DNA from: Sva-07 sp041686315
GTDB lineage: Bacteria > Actinomycetota > Acidimicrobiia > Acidimicrobiales > Ilumatobacteraceae
Direction: 5' to 3'
Assembly: GCA_041686315.1 (NCBI GenBank)
Contig: JAWLEC010000167.1
Coordinates: 1-6,227 of the forward strand
DNA: 6,227 nucleotides
Both the position numbers and the translations under genes were made by a program. The notes under the pieces were generated by a model, which was not told the origin of the DNA, searched no databases, and worked only from the letters and a program-made list of their open reading frames with translations. The number at the start of each line of letters is the position of its first letter. Positions within the stretch are counted from its first letter, which is position 1. Below are positions 6,128 to 6,227 of the stretch, one piece after another.

Positions 6128-6227
6128 TGACGCTCCTATGTTTGTCAACCGGTTGTTGGGGTTGGTGGGTGCTGGAGTTGTCGGAAGAGTTGGCGGGTGA
6201 TGTAGCTGCGGAGGCAGCGGCGGATTT
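6128..6227 (-). mobile_element. End of an IS110-like insertion sequence (partial; boundary approximate)
   Basis: The minus strand carries the end of an IS110-type transposase followed by a short non-coding tail, CAAACATAGGAGCGTCACC, after its stop codon. This tail resembles end sequences I recall beside IS110-family transposases, and elements of this family typically end soon after the gene. The outer boundary is somewhere between 6116 and about 6140 and cannot be fixed here. The element continues beyond the window and sits right after the stop of the flavoprotein, apparently without damaging it. IS110 elements usually lack clear terminal inverted repeats, and none is seen. Confidence 0.6.
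6145..6227 (-). CDS. IS110-family transposase, C-terminal end (partial)
   Basis: Reading the minus strand from 6225 to the TGA at 6147-6145 gives 26 residues before the stop. They begin IRRCLRSYITRQLFRQL and end QHPPTPTTG. The first part resembles the basic helix (RCLKRYIAREL-like) found at the C-terminus of many IS110-family transposases, which work with a DEDD catalytic domain and, in studied members, a guide-like bridge RNA. The catalytic parts are outside the window. The call rests on a short stretch and on the IS-like sequence just downstream. The tail also carries the 10-bp palindrome CAACCGGTTG (6146-6155), which includes part of the stop codon. If the family is wrong, it is still most likely a transposase end. 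Confidence 0.65.
   Translation of the reverse strand, partial: IRRCLRSYITRQLFRQLQHPPTPTTG

Overview
The window is very GC-rich (roughly 70%), with strong G/C bias at third codon positions and mostly weak Shine-Dalgarno sequences. Together with its gene families this suggests a high-GC actinobacterium, possibly of the Acidimicrobiia/Ilumatobacter type. The taxonomic guess is inference; no rRNA or other marker gene is present.

Layout from left to right. (1) Positions 1-692, plus strand: the C-terminal part of an FtsH-like (peptidase family M41) ATP-dependent zinc metalloprotease. Its reading frame is cut by an in-frame TAG at 99-101, only a few codons before the HEAGH zinc motif. (2) Positions 693-788: a short convergent spacer with a strong 14+5 bp hairpin and a 14-bp tandem duplication. 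(3) Positions 789-1700, minus strand: an aldo/keto reductase with the complete Asp-Tyr-Lys-His tetrad. (4) Positions 1701-1849: a divergent intergenic region with a perfect 14-bp LacI/GalR-type operator. (5) Positions 1850-4258, plus strand: a glycoside hydrolase family 65 enzyme (phosphorylase or hydrolase of an alpha-glucosidic disaccharide). (6) Positions 4284-5105, plus strand: a phytanoyl-CoA dioxygenase-family Fe(II)/2-oxoglutarate oxygenase 25 nt downstream, probably co-transcribed. (7) Positions 5100-5137: a nested hairpin spanning the end of that gene. (8) Positions 5168-6115, plus strand: a nitronate monooxygenase/FabK-like flavoprotein whose usual catalytic His position is Phe. (9) From about 6128 to the window end: one end of an insertion sequence, with the last 26 codons of an IS110-like transposase on the minus strand.

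The core is a small sugar locus. A GH65 enzyme and a divergent aldo/keto reductase share a LacI-type operator, which suggests regulation by an alpha-glucoside or related sugar through a regulator encoded elsewhere. The PhyH-family oxygenase probably belongs to the same transcript, but its substrate cannot be told from sequence. The flavoprotein after the hairpin is probably a separate transcription unit. The interrupted protease at one edge and the insertion sequence at the other suggest some local gene loss or mobility. No CRISPR array, tRNA, rRNA or clear new defence system is visible. The most unusual points are the amber codon in the protease, the operator-controlled divergent sugar locus, and the missing histidine in the flavoprotein.
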